Under the pieces are notes generated by a model. That model was not told the origin of the DNA, did not search any database, and saw only the letters and a list, made by a program, of their open reading frames with translations. DNA of 64,000 nt, taken from the NCBI GenBank assembly GCA_035578175.1, contig JAQMRL010000008.1, positions 93,980,541 through 94,044,540 on the forward strand, read 5' to 3'. Of this stretch, positions 33,011-46,327 are shown piece by piece (the stretch's first letter is position 1; the number at the start of each line of letters is the position of its first letter). Made by a program: the position numbers and the translations under genes. Source of the DNA: Catonia carolina (Eukaryota; Arthropoda; Insecta; Hemiptera; Achilidae).

Positions 33011-35477
33011 CAACTATTGCTACAGCCTTTCCTCACCAGATTTTCCATTCTTCTAGATCCTATCACCCAAGTCCTTCTCCTCAAAAGCTTTGTACATCCT
33101 GTTCTTCCCTGATCTTCATGGCCTGCTTTTCCTCCTTATTCCCCATGAACTCCATTTTGTTGTCTTATTTATCCACTGGTCACTGTTATTCTGATGTTTC
33201 CAAACTGTAGCGATAATTTTTATTTTACACGCCTTATTTCATGCTTGTATTTGCATTTTTCTTCTAATTTCCTCATTTGGTACCTTAACTAATCTAGCCA
33301 AACAAAAGCATCTAAGCCAGTACACCCATTTCCGTTACGATAATTTTATCTCTGCTCATGTTGTTTATGACCCCATACTTCTATATTAAAAATCTTAATG
33401 TTTGCACTGTATAAATAGGTTTGAGATACATACAAACTAATGTTTAACGAAGTGCTGTAAACATTTAATATTAATTGTTTTAAATAAAACTTAACTTAGA
33501 TGTGAAATAATTGAAGTGAATTACTCTATTTCAAGTCACCAACTTCAGCTTACACTGACATTTGGTTTGGTATTGGTAGGTGACAGTTGTCCTGGTTTAA
33601 AAAAATAAGGATTAAACTGGAATTGGCAGTGTTGAAGAGTTGTTCAGTCAGGCAAGGAATAAAGATGTATACACTATTGTAATAATCAACGTGAGGACAA
33701 TCAGATATGGTACACACGCACACACACAGAGGATAGGAGAAAGTCACTAATTATAAAAAGTACGTTTTTTAAATATACTGTATGGACAATTATATACTCT
33801 TACCAATGTTTTTGAAAATTCACTACTTTTATCTTTTATTTGATAATAACGACGTTTCTAAAGTATTTAATAATTTAATCTCCCATGCAAAGGATTTTTA
33901 ATTAGTATTTACAATCAATTTAGATTGCCAGGAGAGTTCTACAAATAAATAAGTATTATAAAATAATATATACTGAATTTTATTACTAATTAAATATGCA
34001 CAATTATTGTTCCATGATTCTTTTAAAAAAATAATTTTTCAGTAGTTTGTTAATTATCGAAAAATGTAATACGAAAGAGCAAGTTAAAAATGATAATAGA
34101 TAGAACTGTAGTATAATTTATTTAATAAAAAATTGTAAATTAACTCTTTTAATTTAAAAATTTATATTGGTATCAAATTGGTAGTTTATCGTTTAGATTT
34201 GTCGACAGTTTTATTTTGTTTTAATAAATCACAATAGTTTTTTTCATTGTAAATAAATAGATAATTAATCTACCAATCATGATGCCTATATTACTACAGT
34301 ATTACATGACTTTAATAACATAAAATAATGTATTACGATAACAAACCATTGATGGCATATTTTATGGTCTAACTACAAAATCAGTCAATCAGCAAGAAAT
34401 TTACACAAGCTGAATAAATTTTATAAAATGTTATTAATAATAGCAAGAACCAAGCACAAAATTTACTTAAGCCAGCAAGAATGATTTTAAATATTTGATA
34501 ATAATAATAATGGTAAGAGATTCGTACCATTTGGTTGTACAAACTAAATGTTTTTCTTTATAAATAAATCAGCACTGATCTTTAATCATTGCTATTCAAA
34601 ATCCAAAACTACAAAATTTTTTAAACAATGGCAACAAAATTAAAACAAGCTTGCAAAAAGATTCTTGTGAGACATTCTTCAGTCTATGTACTTCAAAATT
34701 CATACCAGACAGAATTTTGGTAAAACACATTTTTTCATTTTACTTTGAATTATTGCAGGATAAAATTATTTCAGCTTTTCATACTTAAAAACTTGTTCAC
34801 AAATCATGAAATCTATCCAAATAAATATCATTTTTACAACAGGTGGACCGAGATAAAATTTTTATTAATTTTACAGAAAAATTGACACTTTGTCTTTTGT
34901 ATCTTCAATAAGTAGTATACTTTTGGATTCCTAAAAATATTTATTTATAATCATATGGTAATAATGTGCTCTGGGTAGATGGTTTTTGTACAATATTGAG
35001 TTTTAAATTTTCAAACATGACCCTACATAATTTACTTTATTTGTTCAGAATTCCATACATTCATGTTTTCGAAAACTTCAAAACGTACTTATATTATCAA
35101 AAATTGTTTAATCAGCCTGAAATTTTGATTGCGGGTTTTTAGGACGTGATTATAAAAACCTGGTATGGAATTTACTATACAAGAAATAGGGTTTTTCATC
35201 AAATTTATTCATTACAGCCTAAATAATTAATATAAAACATCAAAATTTCCAGGAATTGCAAATCTCATTACGTTGCTACAGTTATAGGGCTACTATTATG
35301 GAAATTGATGTTTTTAACTCAGTCATTCATTTAAACAGATAAATGAATTCCAAATTTATAAAATAAAAATTCCATACATTAAATTATTTCATAACCTCAA
35401 AACACAACATTATTACAGATTAATTGTGTTTGACTTACAACCTAAATACAACAGTTTCATTTTATCTCAAAAATTGA
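33011..35477. other. Mostly unassigned; possible LINE remnant at the start
   Basis: 33030-33360 has the C/T-rich composition of an antisense LINE 3' region (minus-strand codons VPNEEIRRKMQIQ), but stops interrupt it. The remainder shows only AT-rich sequence and a CA run near 33716-33727. Confidence 0.35.
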
Positions 35478-35854
35478 AAAATAGAGCGGACACCCAATAA
35501 GCTTGCAGGTGTAGCTGCGCTAACAGTTCGGATTTAATCGGTAGATTTCGTGTCTAAGTACCAAACTGCCTATTCAATAACAGGTGCTGAACGATATAAA
35601 TTATCATCTATTAGCAACGTTAAAAGCATCAAAATTGTAAACATTGTATACAATAATTAACGCCTACCACATACAACATATTGATCTCTTCAGGTCAGCT
35701 GATATGTAACGTTGCAAGAGCGACGTGGTTCTGATCACAGCTAGTACAGCAATGACCCCCACCACTCGCTGAGGCAACCAAGCGCACCATTACAAAAATA
35801 AACCTTCTGAGCACTTTAGAAAACCGGCAAGATTATTTAGCGTCCACTCTATTT
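35478..35854. mobile_element. Probable MITE with about 31-bp inverted ends
   Basis: Left end AAATAGAGCGGACACC...AAGCTTGCAGG and inverted right end AAATAGAGTGGACGC...AATCTTGCCGG match over about 31 bp with several mismatches. The target duplication is not clear, so the superfamily is open. Confidence 0.5.
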
Positions 35855-38800
35855 CAGAACAATGAAAAGATTTAAAATAATCATGTTTAAATTTCACTTA
35901 CACAATATGAAGCAGTAATATTGAAAGTAAAAATATCATACGATCAGAGATTTATTAGGTTTAAAAAGTGTTATAGAATTACATTTTCAATCAACTGATT
36001 TATAACGATATATAAAAAAAGGAGATCTGTGCATTAATCTAGTGTTGAAAAATATGAAAAAACGATTTATATATTATATATTAATGATGTATGCAAGATG
36101 TGAAAGAATGCCTGGTATATATCTTGAGAATGTGTGGGTTTTAATAGAAATACATGTATATTCATTAATACACACTGCCATCTTTAAATGAGTATGTTAC
36201 ATAATTTATGTTAAATATTATTTAAGTAAATATATCGTTCATAATCTTAAAATACAAACACATTTAAATTTACTTTGTTTGGCTTTAACGTGCAATTTTC
36301 AATACATCGATTATGATTGCATATCAATTTGTAAGTAAAAATAATAGAACTAATCAACTGCCAATGAATGCAGTCTTATAATTATCTGTATTTATGAATG
36401 TAATCATAAAATCGCACGATAGAAAATTGCAAGTCACCGCTAAATCTTTACTGAGCAATAATTTTTATACACGTTTAATCATACGCCATCTTTTATAATA
36501 ATAATAATTATTAGTGAATCATTCAAATCATTAAAATTTAATTCCTAATTATAATAATTCAGGGTCATTATGTTAACCTATGTATAGAATACTGTTGGTA
36601 AATATATACCGTAATCAAAACACCATTGGCATTTTGAATGCCAACTGGAGAAAAGCCAACATCCCTAATGTTTAGTTACAAAATTAAAATTTCAAAAATC
36701 TACCCCAATGTATAATGCCAAGATTATATAAATATTTTTTTCTAATTTTAATTCAAGTATAAACATTCATTAATTAAAAAGAAAATAAGAGTAAATTAAC
36801 AATGATGTAATGCATCAAAATAAAAACCAGTTTAAATTCTTAAATAAATTAACGATAAAAAAATTAATGTGCTATTAAATTATTTCCATACCCTGTGTAA
36901 TTACTAAATACTGTAGTAACAAATTTTAAAAAGAAAATAAATAAACTTTCATCAAAAAATATCTCAGTTGTAAACAATAAAAACTTCAACATCAAACAAA
37001 TACCTTTCAAAAATCCTCTAACCATTAAAATCAAATAATAAAAAAACATTTTTTAATTAGACACAAAAACCTTTCTTAATTAACTAAAAAAAAATAATTT
37101 AAAAAGTTCAAAGCAAATAATAGATAGCCCTATTGTATTAAAAAAACTCCCTAGAAAATACAATTATAAATACATGTACAAATTTTTTTTATCAAAGTAT
37201 AAAAGAGTTGAAGTACATTTTTATAAGCAACACATCATAAATTTAGGTCAAGAAAGTGGGGATACATGCTACTATACAGAAAAATTAAAGGACTGTTTCA
37301 GCATTACATTAGTTTTAGTATTACCTGGTGGGACAAAGGGAAAACTATGGAAAAACCATGGTCAGAACTTAAAACATTATAACGTTAAAAATACATAATT
37401 ATAATAAACAACTGTTGAGGAGGTAAAATTTTTTATAAATTAACAAAAAATCTTATATTATCAATTTTAAAGCAATATTAACTAAACAAGAAAATGAACC
37501 ACAGAAATTAAGACTATCCAAATTTGGTATTAAATGAACACGAAAATTTAATTATAAGATAACTTGAAAAGATGGCTACAATTTAAAAACATTAAACATT
37601 ATTATTCTAATTAAAAGAAAGAAGAACTGTGATATTCTACAAAAATATAACATTTTGGTTTAATTTAAAGAAAATGTTGCTATTAGATTTAATAAATAAT
37701 TATAATTTAATTAATTTACTGTTATTATTAAACAATTTGTAAAAAGAATCAATGAAACTTCTATACGTATTACAGTAATGAACAATTCATTAAATCATGT
37801 CTGCTTGTATCTACTTTGTGTATTCATACAAAGGTAATAATGACGTAAATAAAATTCCACTCAATTACATAATTTTTATGTTAACTGACCAGTAGGAATA
37901 TTATATTAAAACAGCAATATTTGAAAAAAAAAAAATTCACAATTTCAACATTTCATCTTTGGATAATTTGTGTTTATCTAATATTGATAAATTTGTACCA
38001 CATCCATTAATTTTTTTTAGTAAATACATTTAGTAATGAATAAAAATCCAGTCTTAATTTTTTTAAATTTATTAGTAACCATATTGATTCTAAACCTGGA
38101 ACTTAATATTTTACTGTCATTTAGTTTTATCATGTATCCCTTTAACTACCTCCATTAGCCTTAAGGGAGTCACGGATCCCTATACTTCACAATGTTAACG
38201 TAAGGTAGACACTTATTTTTTTATGTTTAAGGTCAATCACATTTGGAGCATAAGAATGTTTACATGGATGAAGTGAAAATTTTTACTATTAAGTATTTTT
38301 TTTACTATTTCACCCTCTTTTACTTTTTATCCTCCCCTTAGATTCTAACTAACCCAAAGAATGACTCAATTTCGAATGTACCCATAAATTTAAAAAGCTT
38401 TTGCCCTATTTGTTACTATTTTTTTCCTAAAAAAATACCTTTTGGTGATAATATTAAAATGTTATAGAAAAATTAATTTTAAACATATTTAAATTCTTAA
38501 ACACTCAGAATAAGCAGAAAAAAGGGACAAATGTAGTAAAAATCTGTAAATTTTGGAAACAGCAATTTCAAATGTATATTACAGTAGCTGTAGTGGTTAA
38601 TGAAAAAATATTTATAATTATTGTAGGAATATAATATTTACACAATTTTTTATAGAGTAAATTTCAAACTACATTATGCAACAAAAAAACAAAAAAAAAA
38701 TCATAAATTTTTGATCTGTGACCTCTTTAATATGCATCAGTTGGACACGAAAAAGATAACCTAACAGGAAATTAGGCTTCACACTTTAGGTCAGTGGTTA

Positions 38801-39305
38801 TCAACAGGTTCTTTCCAGACCTCTGGAGGTTCCTTGACTACTCCTACCAATAGAGTAGTGGTAAAAAAACAAATTAAATAAAATCCTGCTTAAACAATTA
38901 CAAATACACATAAATAAAAACAATACAAAATCCTTTTGTATTCACCATGTAAGAAACATGTTTATACATAATTTGGGCTTAATTGTAATGTAAAATGTGT
39001 TTGACGTAATCAAAAAAATATTTCCAGTTTTGTAATATTTGTTATAGATATATATGTGAATTGATAATTTTCACTAAAACCTACATTTCAAACATATATA
39101 AATACGGAAGGTTTACAGTTTTCACAGACTCGCTGTATAGATAATTGAGAACGAATCCTCTTCAACTGCACCATCCAAATGTCAAAAACCTTTTACTATT
39201 AATAACTATGTAATAAGAGCCATTTCTTAGACTTTTTGCTGTACATATGAGCGTCTCCACTTCTAACTAGCTCTTACCCTCCACTATGACACGCATATAC
39301 ATTTT
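35855..39305. other. Long unassigned AT-rich intergenic stretch
   Basis: No gene found on either strand. A short hairpin (TTGGCATT...AATGCCAA) lies at 36626-36644. At 38795 CAGTGGTTATCAACAGG resembles a hAT terminus, but no partner end was found. Confidence 0.45.
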
Positions 39306-39352
39306 GTAAGAAACATACGCTCCATATAATATATGGAGCGTATGTTTCTTAC
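39306..39352. repeat. 47-bp perfect palindrome
   Basis: Two 23-bp arms with no mismatch around one central A; arms begin GTAAGAAACATACGCTCC. A second, looser inverted repeat (CAAGCATA...TATGCTTG, 39354-39384) follows directly. Confidence 0.9.
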
Positions 39353-39384
39353 GCAAGCATACATAAGCATATACTATATGCTTG

Positions 39385-40294
39385 TGTACCCGTACACAGA
39401 ACTGAAGTGTCGGATTCCACTACTATAAATGATATGAAGGGATTGGCTTGGCAGAGAATTAGTAAAATAAATAGTAAACGTAAAAGTTTCTTTAGAGTTG
39501 GGTTTTACTATAATCTTTTTTACTGTAATATTCTTCATTATTTTTTTAGCAAAATAGAACTGACAGCCACTAAAACCTGGTCTTAACATGATTGTTTAAC
39601 AAACTACCGACTAGTAAACAATTCAATACGTAAAAATAAATAAACAGATATTAATCTACAAAAACTATCATGATTTAATGAAAAATTTACATGATAAGAA
39701 ACACATTTTGAAAAAAGGCCATTTTGTTTGAGCCACTTATATATATATATATATATATAAATTATTATAAAATTATATGTAAACAAAAATAAAGTTGTTA
39801 TGTAGAAAATGTTTTACATTTAGAAGTTTCATTGTATTGTTTTATTTATTTTATGAACGAAATTTGTTAAACAGAAGGTAATTGATCGAGTAAATTTAAG
39901 TTAGTTGTGTGGCCTTTTTGATTGTTATATTGTATCACGTAACACACCTTCATCGTTAATTAGAAAAAAATAAGCCAACAAATTGTGATATAAATTATTA
40001 TCATCTTTGTTCATCAATTAATATATTAATTACATATTTTAATATCAGTATGATTAATACTAAATCTCTTGGTCGGTCAATATTTATATGATTTTGTTAT
40101 TCAAAAATAAATTGTTGTTTTAACATTCCAAACAGACAGAAATTAATATTACAAGGAAAAAATTGTTACAGGTTTATTGTTTTTAAATAGAATATATTCC
40201 ATTAATTGAACTTCATAATAAACATGTTTTCTAAAAAGGTACCATAGGTGAAAAAAACCTTTTTCTGAAGAAGCAAAAAGTATATTATATATTT
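39385..40294. other. Unassigned AT-rich sequence
   Basis: A TA microsatellite lies at about 39739-39760. No gene seen. Confidence 0.4.
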
Positions 40295-40682
40295 TTTGTC
40301 ATCAGTCTCTCGACTGGTTTGATGCAGTTCTCCAAGCTTTCTATCTTATGCAAGTCATTTCATATCTACATACCTGTAACACCCTACATCTTTTGTAATT
40401 TGCTTTATATATTATAATCTTTGCCTCCCCTTACAATTTACTCCCTAAATATTACCCTCCATTATTGATTGCCCAATACCTGGGTGTCTTAAGATATGCC
40501 CGACAAGTCTATCCCTTCTTCTGGTAAGATGCTTCCATATACTTCTTTTTTCGTCCACTCGCCTAAGAACTTCTAAATTACTTATTTAGTCCACCCACCT
40601 AATCTTTAACATTTTCCTATAACACCACATTTGAAAAGCTTCTATCCTCTTCTTTTCTACAGCCCCTATCACCCACGTTATA
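40295..40682 (-). pseudogene. RTE-like LINE 3' fragment 3
   Basis: Antisense copy of the 3' 385 bp of the LINE at 2841-3625: starts with the T-run and GTCATCAGTCTCTCGACTGG and runs back through the thumb region, with indels. Truncated at about 40682, where a degenerate mariner follows. Confidence 0.85.
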
Positions 40683-40710
40683 CTAAAATAAAATACCAAA
40701 TTACTTCAAC

Positions 40711-41095
40711 TTAGTTTTCACTAATGTTCAGAAACTTATCTAAACTGGCGATCGATAATTCAAACCTTCCTGAAAGAAGTATTCCGCTGTCACTTTCAAA
40801 AAGCTTACCACTAAACTCGCACTTCATGTGCAGAAACAAGTGGTAGTCAGATGGTGCCAGGTTTAGATTGTATGGCATGTGATCGAACTGCTCCAAACTG
40901 AAATATTAAATTACCCTTTAAGTATCACCAGCAGCATGGGACAGATCCTTGTCATGTAGCAACAAAATTCTTTGACATCATTCCTCTACTTTTATTTTGA
41001 ATTACTTGCCAAAATTTTCTAAAAGTCTCACAGTATTGTGCCCATTGATGGTCTCAGCTCTGAGATGGAATTCAACAAGTAAACTAGATAATAAT
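40711..41095 (-). pseudogene. Degenerate mariner transposase fragment
   Basis: On the minus strand a 61-codon frame contains DHMPYNLNLAPSDYHLFLHM, matching the mariner PPYSPDLAPSDYHLF signature (with Asn in place of the Asp before LAPSD). Upstream (to about 41095) further pieces are readable only with stops and shifts. No inverted ends found. Confidence 0.7.
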
Positions 41096-42027
41096 GAATC
41101 TCAATCTCCAGGTGAAATAAAACTTTAAAATGTTCTCCTCTGTACTCTACGTACCAGAATTTTTCTTAAACCATACATAAGCTTTGAAACTGTTGTTTAA
41201 CATAAATTCTTTTAAAAATTATACAACTAACAAAGCAAATATGTAAATCACTCTTCCAACTAAAGTAATCAAGAAAATACAAACAGAAAATTGATTATAA
41301 ATTTGATGAACACTACTAAAGTTTGTTTCGGTTAGTTAACATTTACTGTGAACAATGGAATATATTAACATATATAACAGAATTATCTTCAAGTCATAAC
41401 AAATTTGTATCATTTAAAACACCGCTTAATACTTTTTGAAACACCACAGAGTAAAATTATAAAAAATACAATCATACTAAAAAAAAATTAAGAAAACACC
41501 AGAAAATAAAATTAAAAATACATTATTAATAAAATAAAAGTAACAAATAATTTTTCAACCTATGTACGTAATATACGATTAAATTGAATGTATTTAGAAT
41601 AAACATTAAATGTCTGTTAAAGGAATGTTAAAATAAATAGCGAAAATAAATATAAATGCTACTAGTTATTTAGTATTGTGTGCGTATTTTTATTATATAA
41701 AAATATTAATTTAGATCTACGTATAAAATAGTAATTCATTAATGTAATGTAATAAAAATAAACGATCTATGTTTAGAAAATAATTTAAATAATAAAATAA
41801 ATTAACGCGTATTAGAAAAGAGTATGTTAATGTTATAATTAATACATTCGTGATTGATTAAGTTAAGGAATAGAAAATATAAAAAGTATAACTAGAAATA
41901 GGATAGTTAAGTGTTTGAGTATTTGTTAAAGTAATCTACTATATTTTTATTGTTTAATTAATTTACAATATTTTGAGATAAACTTGTATAAAATATTTTT
42001 TTTTAAATTTTTATTCTTTTAGATCTG
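41096..42027. other. Unassigned AT-rich sequence
   Basis: No feature seen. Confidence 0.4.
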
Positions 42028-43154
42028 ATTCGTACGTCCCGAAGAAAACTGTCATAAGTCAAAAAAATTAAAAATCGTTTTATTGCATAATAATGTAGTG
42101 AAATATTGAGTAGTATCTCCCGTGAAAAGAATATTAAAGTGATTTATTAAATTTACTGCCAGAAAGCACTTAAGTACATATTTTTCTTTCTAACTAATAA
42201 AATTATTAAAAGATTTTGCTTATTGTCTACAAGAACTCTGCCTATAACAGACAGGTAAAGTGTCAAATTATTTACACTCAATCTGTTCGTTGCAGGGCTA
42301 AAATAAATAGCTCTGTTTCTTATCACATGGTCAGCCAATTAAATGACTGAATCATTTAAGAACAGAAGAGGTAGAAGTGTAAAAGACACTAATCAGAGTT
42401 ATCTCCTCTGAAAGTAATGAATTTCATTATACAGCCAGACCCTGTGGTGAATGAAGTGAAGGTGTCATTTACAGAGTGGAAAATATGTGCTTTTCAGAGG
42501 GCCCGGCATGCTGATAAGCATACTTTTCCATTCAGTGAGGAAGGTAATGGTAAACCACCTCACTCCTCGTTTTACTTCGTAAAACCTCTAGAGGTTCAAA
42601 CCAGCCTTTCGGCTGTTGATCTTAACAACAACAACAAGAAGTGTATTATTTCAAGTTGACTTGCTTTTGTCTGGAAACTGTTGTAGATGTTTTTGTTTTG
42701 TCGCAGTAGAAATGAGAATTATTTAGACTTAGTACTGTTTTGTTCGGAATGTTGTGGTTGTTTGAGAAATGACTGACGGGGAACAGGGTATTATTTTGAA
42801 TTGCATCACTATTCTTCGAAAAATATGTTAATATTTATTAATATATATTTTTTAAAGAGTGATGCATTTTGTTCTGACTACCCTCTTCTTCTAAAACAAC
42901 ATCAAGTAATTTTCATTTATTTTATATTGTTATTTAAAAATTATTTGTAAAAACATTGTGGGCCATTGTAAAAAAATATATAACAACGTATTCAGTAAGC
43001 CTATAGTCCATAATTTTGAAAATGCAGAAAGGAAAACACATTAAATTCTACATTTTTATTAAAATTCACAGATAAGAAAGAGTGAAATCTGTTTTTGCTC
43101 TCCTGAAAATTTACATATTTTGACTTACAACAGTTTTCTTCGGGACGTACGAAT
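42028..43154. mobile_element. TIR element of unknown superfamily carrying a nested SINE
   Basis: Ends are inverted repeats of about 34 bp: ATTCGTACGTCCCGAAGAAA then ACTGTCATAAGTCAAAA on the left; the right end, inverted, differs only at a few bases. No clear target duplication and no transposase. SINE A9 (42235-42631) is inserted inside, so the element itself was about 0.73 kb. Confidence 0.7.
42235..42631 (+). repeat. SINE family A, copy A9
   Basis: Full-length, little diverged, with the family's open frame intact (42417-42659). Flanked by ACAAGAA on both sides, a possible short target duplication. Confidence 0.88.
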
Positions 43155-43180
43155 GTAATCACGATTTTATAAAGAATATA

Positions 43181-43915
43181 CAGTAGAGTACCGATTTTCC
43201 GTGGATCGTTTAACCGGGGTTTGGATTAACCGTGCGATCACTAGAAATTTTTTTTTTTTTTGGTTTAACGTTCGACTGTTTTGCAAATTGCTGCTAATGC
43301 AGACGGTGAAGAATGAAATGAATTTTTTGTAACGTATGAAAAAATACCATGCCCGAGTGGGATTCGAACCCAAGACCACGTGATGAGAGGCGAGCACGTT
43401 ACCAACATCGCCAACGCGGCCGGCTAGAAAAATTAAGTATGTATGTACTGTATAACTTTTACAAATTAAAACTTTTCAACTCCCGACATTTTCGTCATCG
43501 TAATTATCACAATTATTGTGATTTACTACGATAATATTGTTCGATTACGACAACAATGAGTAGGTTCATTAATGTAGACATAAACTAATTTCGTATCGTA
43601 GTACTACATAGCTTTAAATTCAGCAGGAGGTTTTGTATGCATCAGACATGAAAAACAACGGGCTTGTTGTTACGTAGTTTAAGGTAAGATTTATATAAAT
43701 TTATGTAGTAAATATTTTTATTTCAATACAATTATTTGTTTATTTATTTCCAATATCCGATAGTATTAACATGTATTAATCAGCAGAATAAAACATACGC
43801 GTAACTGGTGGTTTTGATTATGACGTAGGTGGTCTCGACCGAATTGGGTTGTATTATCCGTGTTTTCCGGTATAGTTATCCCCCCCAATTACCACGGATA
43901 ATCGGTATTATACTG
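43181..43915. mobile_element. Pogo/Tigger-like non-autonomous element
   Basis: Flanked by TA (43179-43180, 43916-43917). Inverted ends begin CAGTAGAGTACCGATTTTCC and CAGTATAATACCGATTATCC, the typical pogo-type start, with further ATCCG/CCGGTT-like subterminal repeats. No transposase. SINE D3 is nested inside. Confidence 0.8.
43248..43423 (-). repeat. tRNA-SINE family D, copy D3
   Basis: Antisense full-length copy with both promoter boxes, flanked by CTAGAAA (43241-43247 and 43424-43430). Nested in the pogo-like element. Confidence 0.85.
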
Positions 43916-44164
43916 TACAATTTAAAAATTATAGTTATTTTTAAGTCTTATCTCAAATTATATTAAATTAATTAATTTACTCTGTTCAAGAAGGCAACAG
44001 CGTTAAATTATACAATATATTTATTATAATACTGAAATTTTATAATTTTTGCTTGCTTGCTTGAATACTTATAGTTATAAGGATGTGTGTTTAGGTACTG
44101 TATCTATCTGAATATAAAGTACAAAAAATCTAAAAGAAAAATTTAATGAAAATAAGAATCACCA
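43916..44164. other. Unassigned spacer
   Basis: No feature seen. Confidence 0.35.
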
Positions 44165-44560
44165 TAAAATTAAATATTTGATTCTTCACCAATTCTTTAT
44201 CCTGCACTTTTCTTGGCCAGTTAAATCCTACCACTATTTTCGTTATCTCTCCAGTGTTTATGGACGTCATCTATTTTTTTCCTAGTCAAGATCTTCATTG
44301 TTGAATCTCTTTGTCTCATCAGTTTCAATGTAAATCCAGTTTATCGCCATGTCAGTGATGTTATTTGCTGTTTTACATCTATTAATTTAGTTTTCTCATG
44401 AATATCCTCATTTCCTATTGATATTTCTACTTAATATTAGTCTTTCTATATGTATTTTGGTCTTAAAAGACAGGAAATTTATGTTAGGTGATATTAGAAA
44501 GATTTTCTAATTTTTCAGAATATTATTTCACCAGATGAAAGTACATCATGCAGATCAATA

Positions 44561-44591
<31 letters not shown>

Positions 44592-44880
44592 ATATATTTC
44601 AACTGTTAGGCTTGTTTTCCAGCATTTAAGTTTTTCCTCAAGGTAAGATGTTTATTCTTCAGTACACTCTATAAAAGTCATGAAAAATAATATCAAAGTT
44701 TTCATTTTAGTTGGTCTAATGTTCGTTTTTTTCTTACCTTATTTTTGATCCTGTAAGATTGGATTTATTCTTTAATTCTATCCACAATTTGTTAAAATTA
44801 CTTGCTATTAAGATATCATCATAAACATTTTAAATGTTTCACCCCTTTCCCATTAATCGTGTCCCTTTGTTGTCCCAATT
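44165..44880 (-). pseudogene. Degenerate LINE reverse-transcriptase remnant
   Basis: Minus-strand codons near 44740-44830 read VYDDILIASNFNKLWIELKN then KSNLTGSKI, which matches the RT active-site block (F/YADDI.LIA..x..L...L..KS...GLKI). The upstream part (INGKGVKHLK) is in a different frame and the downstream part to 44165 is riddled with stops. An old inactive copy; the clade is not assigned. A TC microsatellite lies at 44561-44592. Confidence 0.5.
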
Positions 44881-46327
44881 CAGGTGCAGAAATTAAGTCT
44901 TACAATATTTGGTAAAAATTATTCACTATAAAATTCCAGTTTAAATTTTTTCAACAATACATTAACTCAAACTGTAATAAAAAAATTCTCCAAGTTACAA
45001 TTATTTCACATTACAATATCATTTTAGTGACATTTTCAAAGTTCAGATTTGATTAGTTTTTTAAACTTTTTCATAATATATTTATGTCCTTTATCATTTC
45101 ACCTATAGTAAACATTAAAAGGATGCGCTAAATGATTGCGAACAGTTAAGATTAGTGCTCACAGCAAAAGAATAGTGTCAAGTATTCAAGAATATATCCA
45201 GCATTGATTTTTCAGGGTTCTACTATATGATACATTTAATGCCAACAACTAAGTAAACTTTTTATTAATACGCATAACTTTAATCAAACCAACAATACAC
45301 AATTTTATTAAAAATTAATACATAGAAGAATACAGATATACAATAAAAATAAATAACCTTTATATTTCGATAGATACGGTAATAAAAAGTGTGTGTTTTA
45401 ATAATTATTAATTAATTCTTTAATCTTGGTCTCAAACTGCAACACCAAAGTACAAAAAAATTAATTGTAAACCTGTTGTCTATTCTTAATATTAATATCT
45501 TATTAGAATTTATAAAATAATTACTTAAATGCCGGACGAATGTGAGATGCGAAATCATTTTTGATAGGATGAACGATTTGTATTTAATATTAAGAGAAGA
45601 GAGAATAATATTTATTTGAAGTAAATTCTAACAATAATAATTTATTTTTAACAGTGTGTCTTATAATTTATGGTATGTATTAAATCAATTATTATTTATA
45701 TTTGTTACAAAGATTTTTTTTTTAAATTAATAGTATTTTATAAAAGTAACATAAATGTCCGTAAAGACTCAAATGTTATGTACAATATTTTAATGTTTAT
45801 GTATTTAATAATATAAAAGAAGACATGGTGATAAAAACATTAAAAATTACAATTTAATTAAATTGCAAAATAATAATTAGTTTATATATTGTGTAAATAA
45901 ATAAATATTATTATTAATTATTAAACTTCTAAGTGTACCATATTATTATAATTTTAGGTAACTATAATTCTACTATTGTATTGTAACAAAAAAATAATAC
46001 AAAATATTCAAAAATCAAAGTAATAAAAAAGTGTTGATAATAAAAATATTGTTTTTTTTATTTTAATTAAAAATACCTTTCATATCTAGGCTTACTTTAT
46101 GACATATTGAAAAAGTTCTATACTAATTATTGTTATATTAAAATTGATTTACAACTTTTTTTATCATATTGAATTAATAATAACACGTAGATTGTTTTAA
46201 ATGATGGAACATAAATGATAGCTTCAATTATTTACAAGCCAACTTCTACTCACTTTGGATTTGAACAAAGCCATTAAAGGGTTGCTCTAATGCTGCATTT
46301 TTTTGGATTTTGCGTTCATTACCAGCG
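44881..46327. other. Unassigned AT-rich intergenic sequence
   Basis: No gene or repeat seen. Confidence 0.45.

Noticed and set aside
38795..38815. hAT terminus CAGTGGTTATCAACAGG
   Set aside because: No matching inverted end or 8-bp duplication found within several kb.
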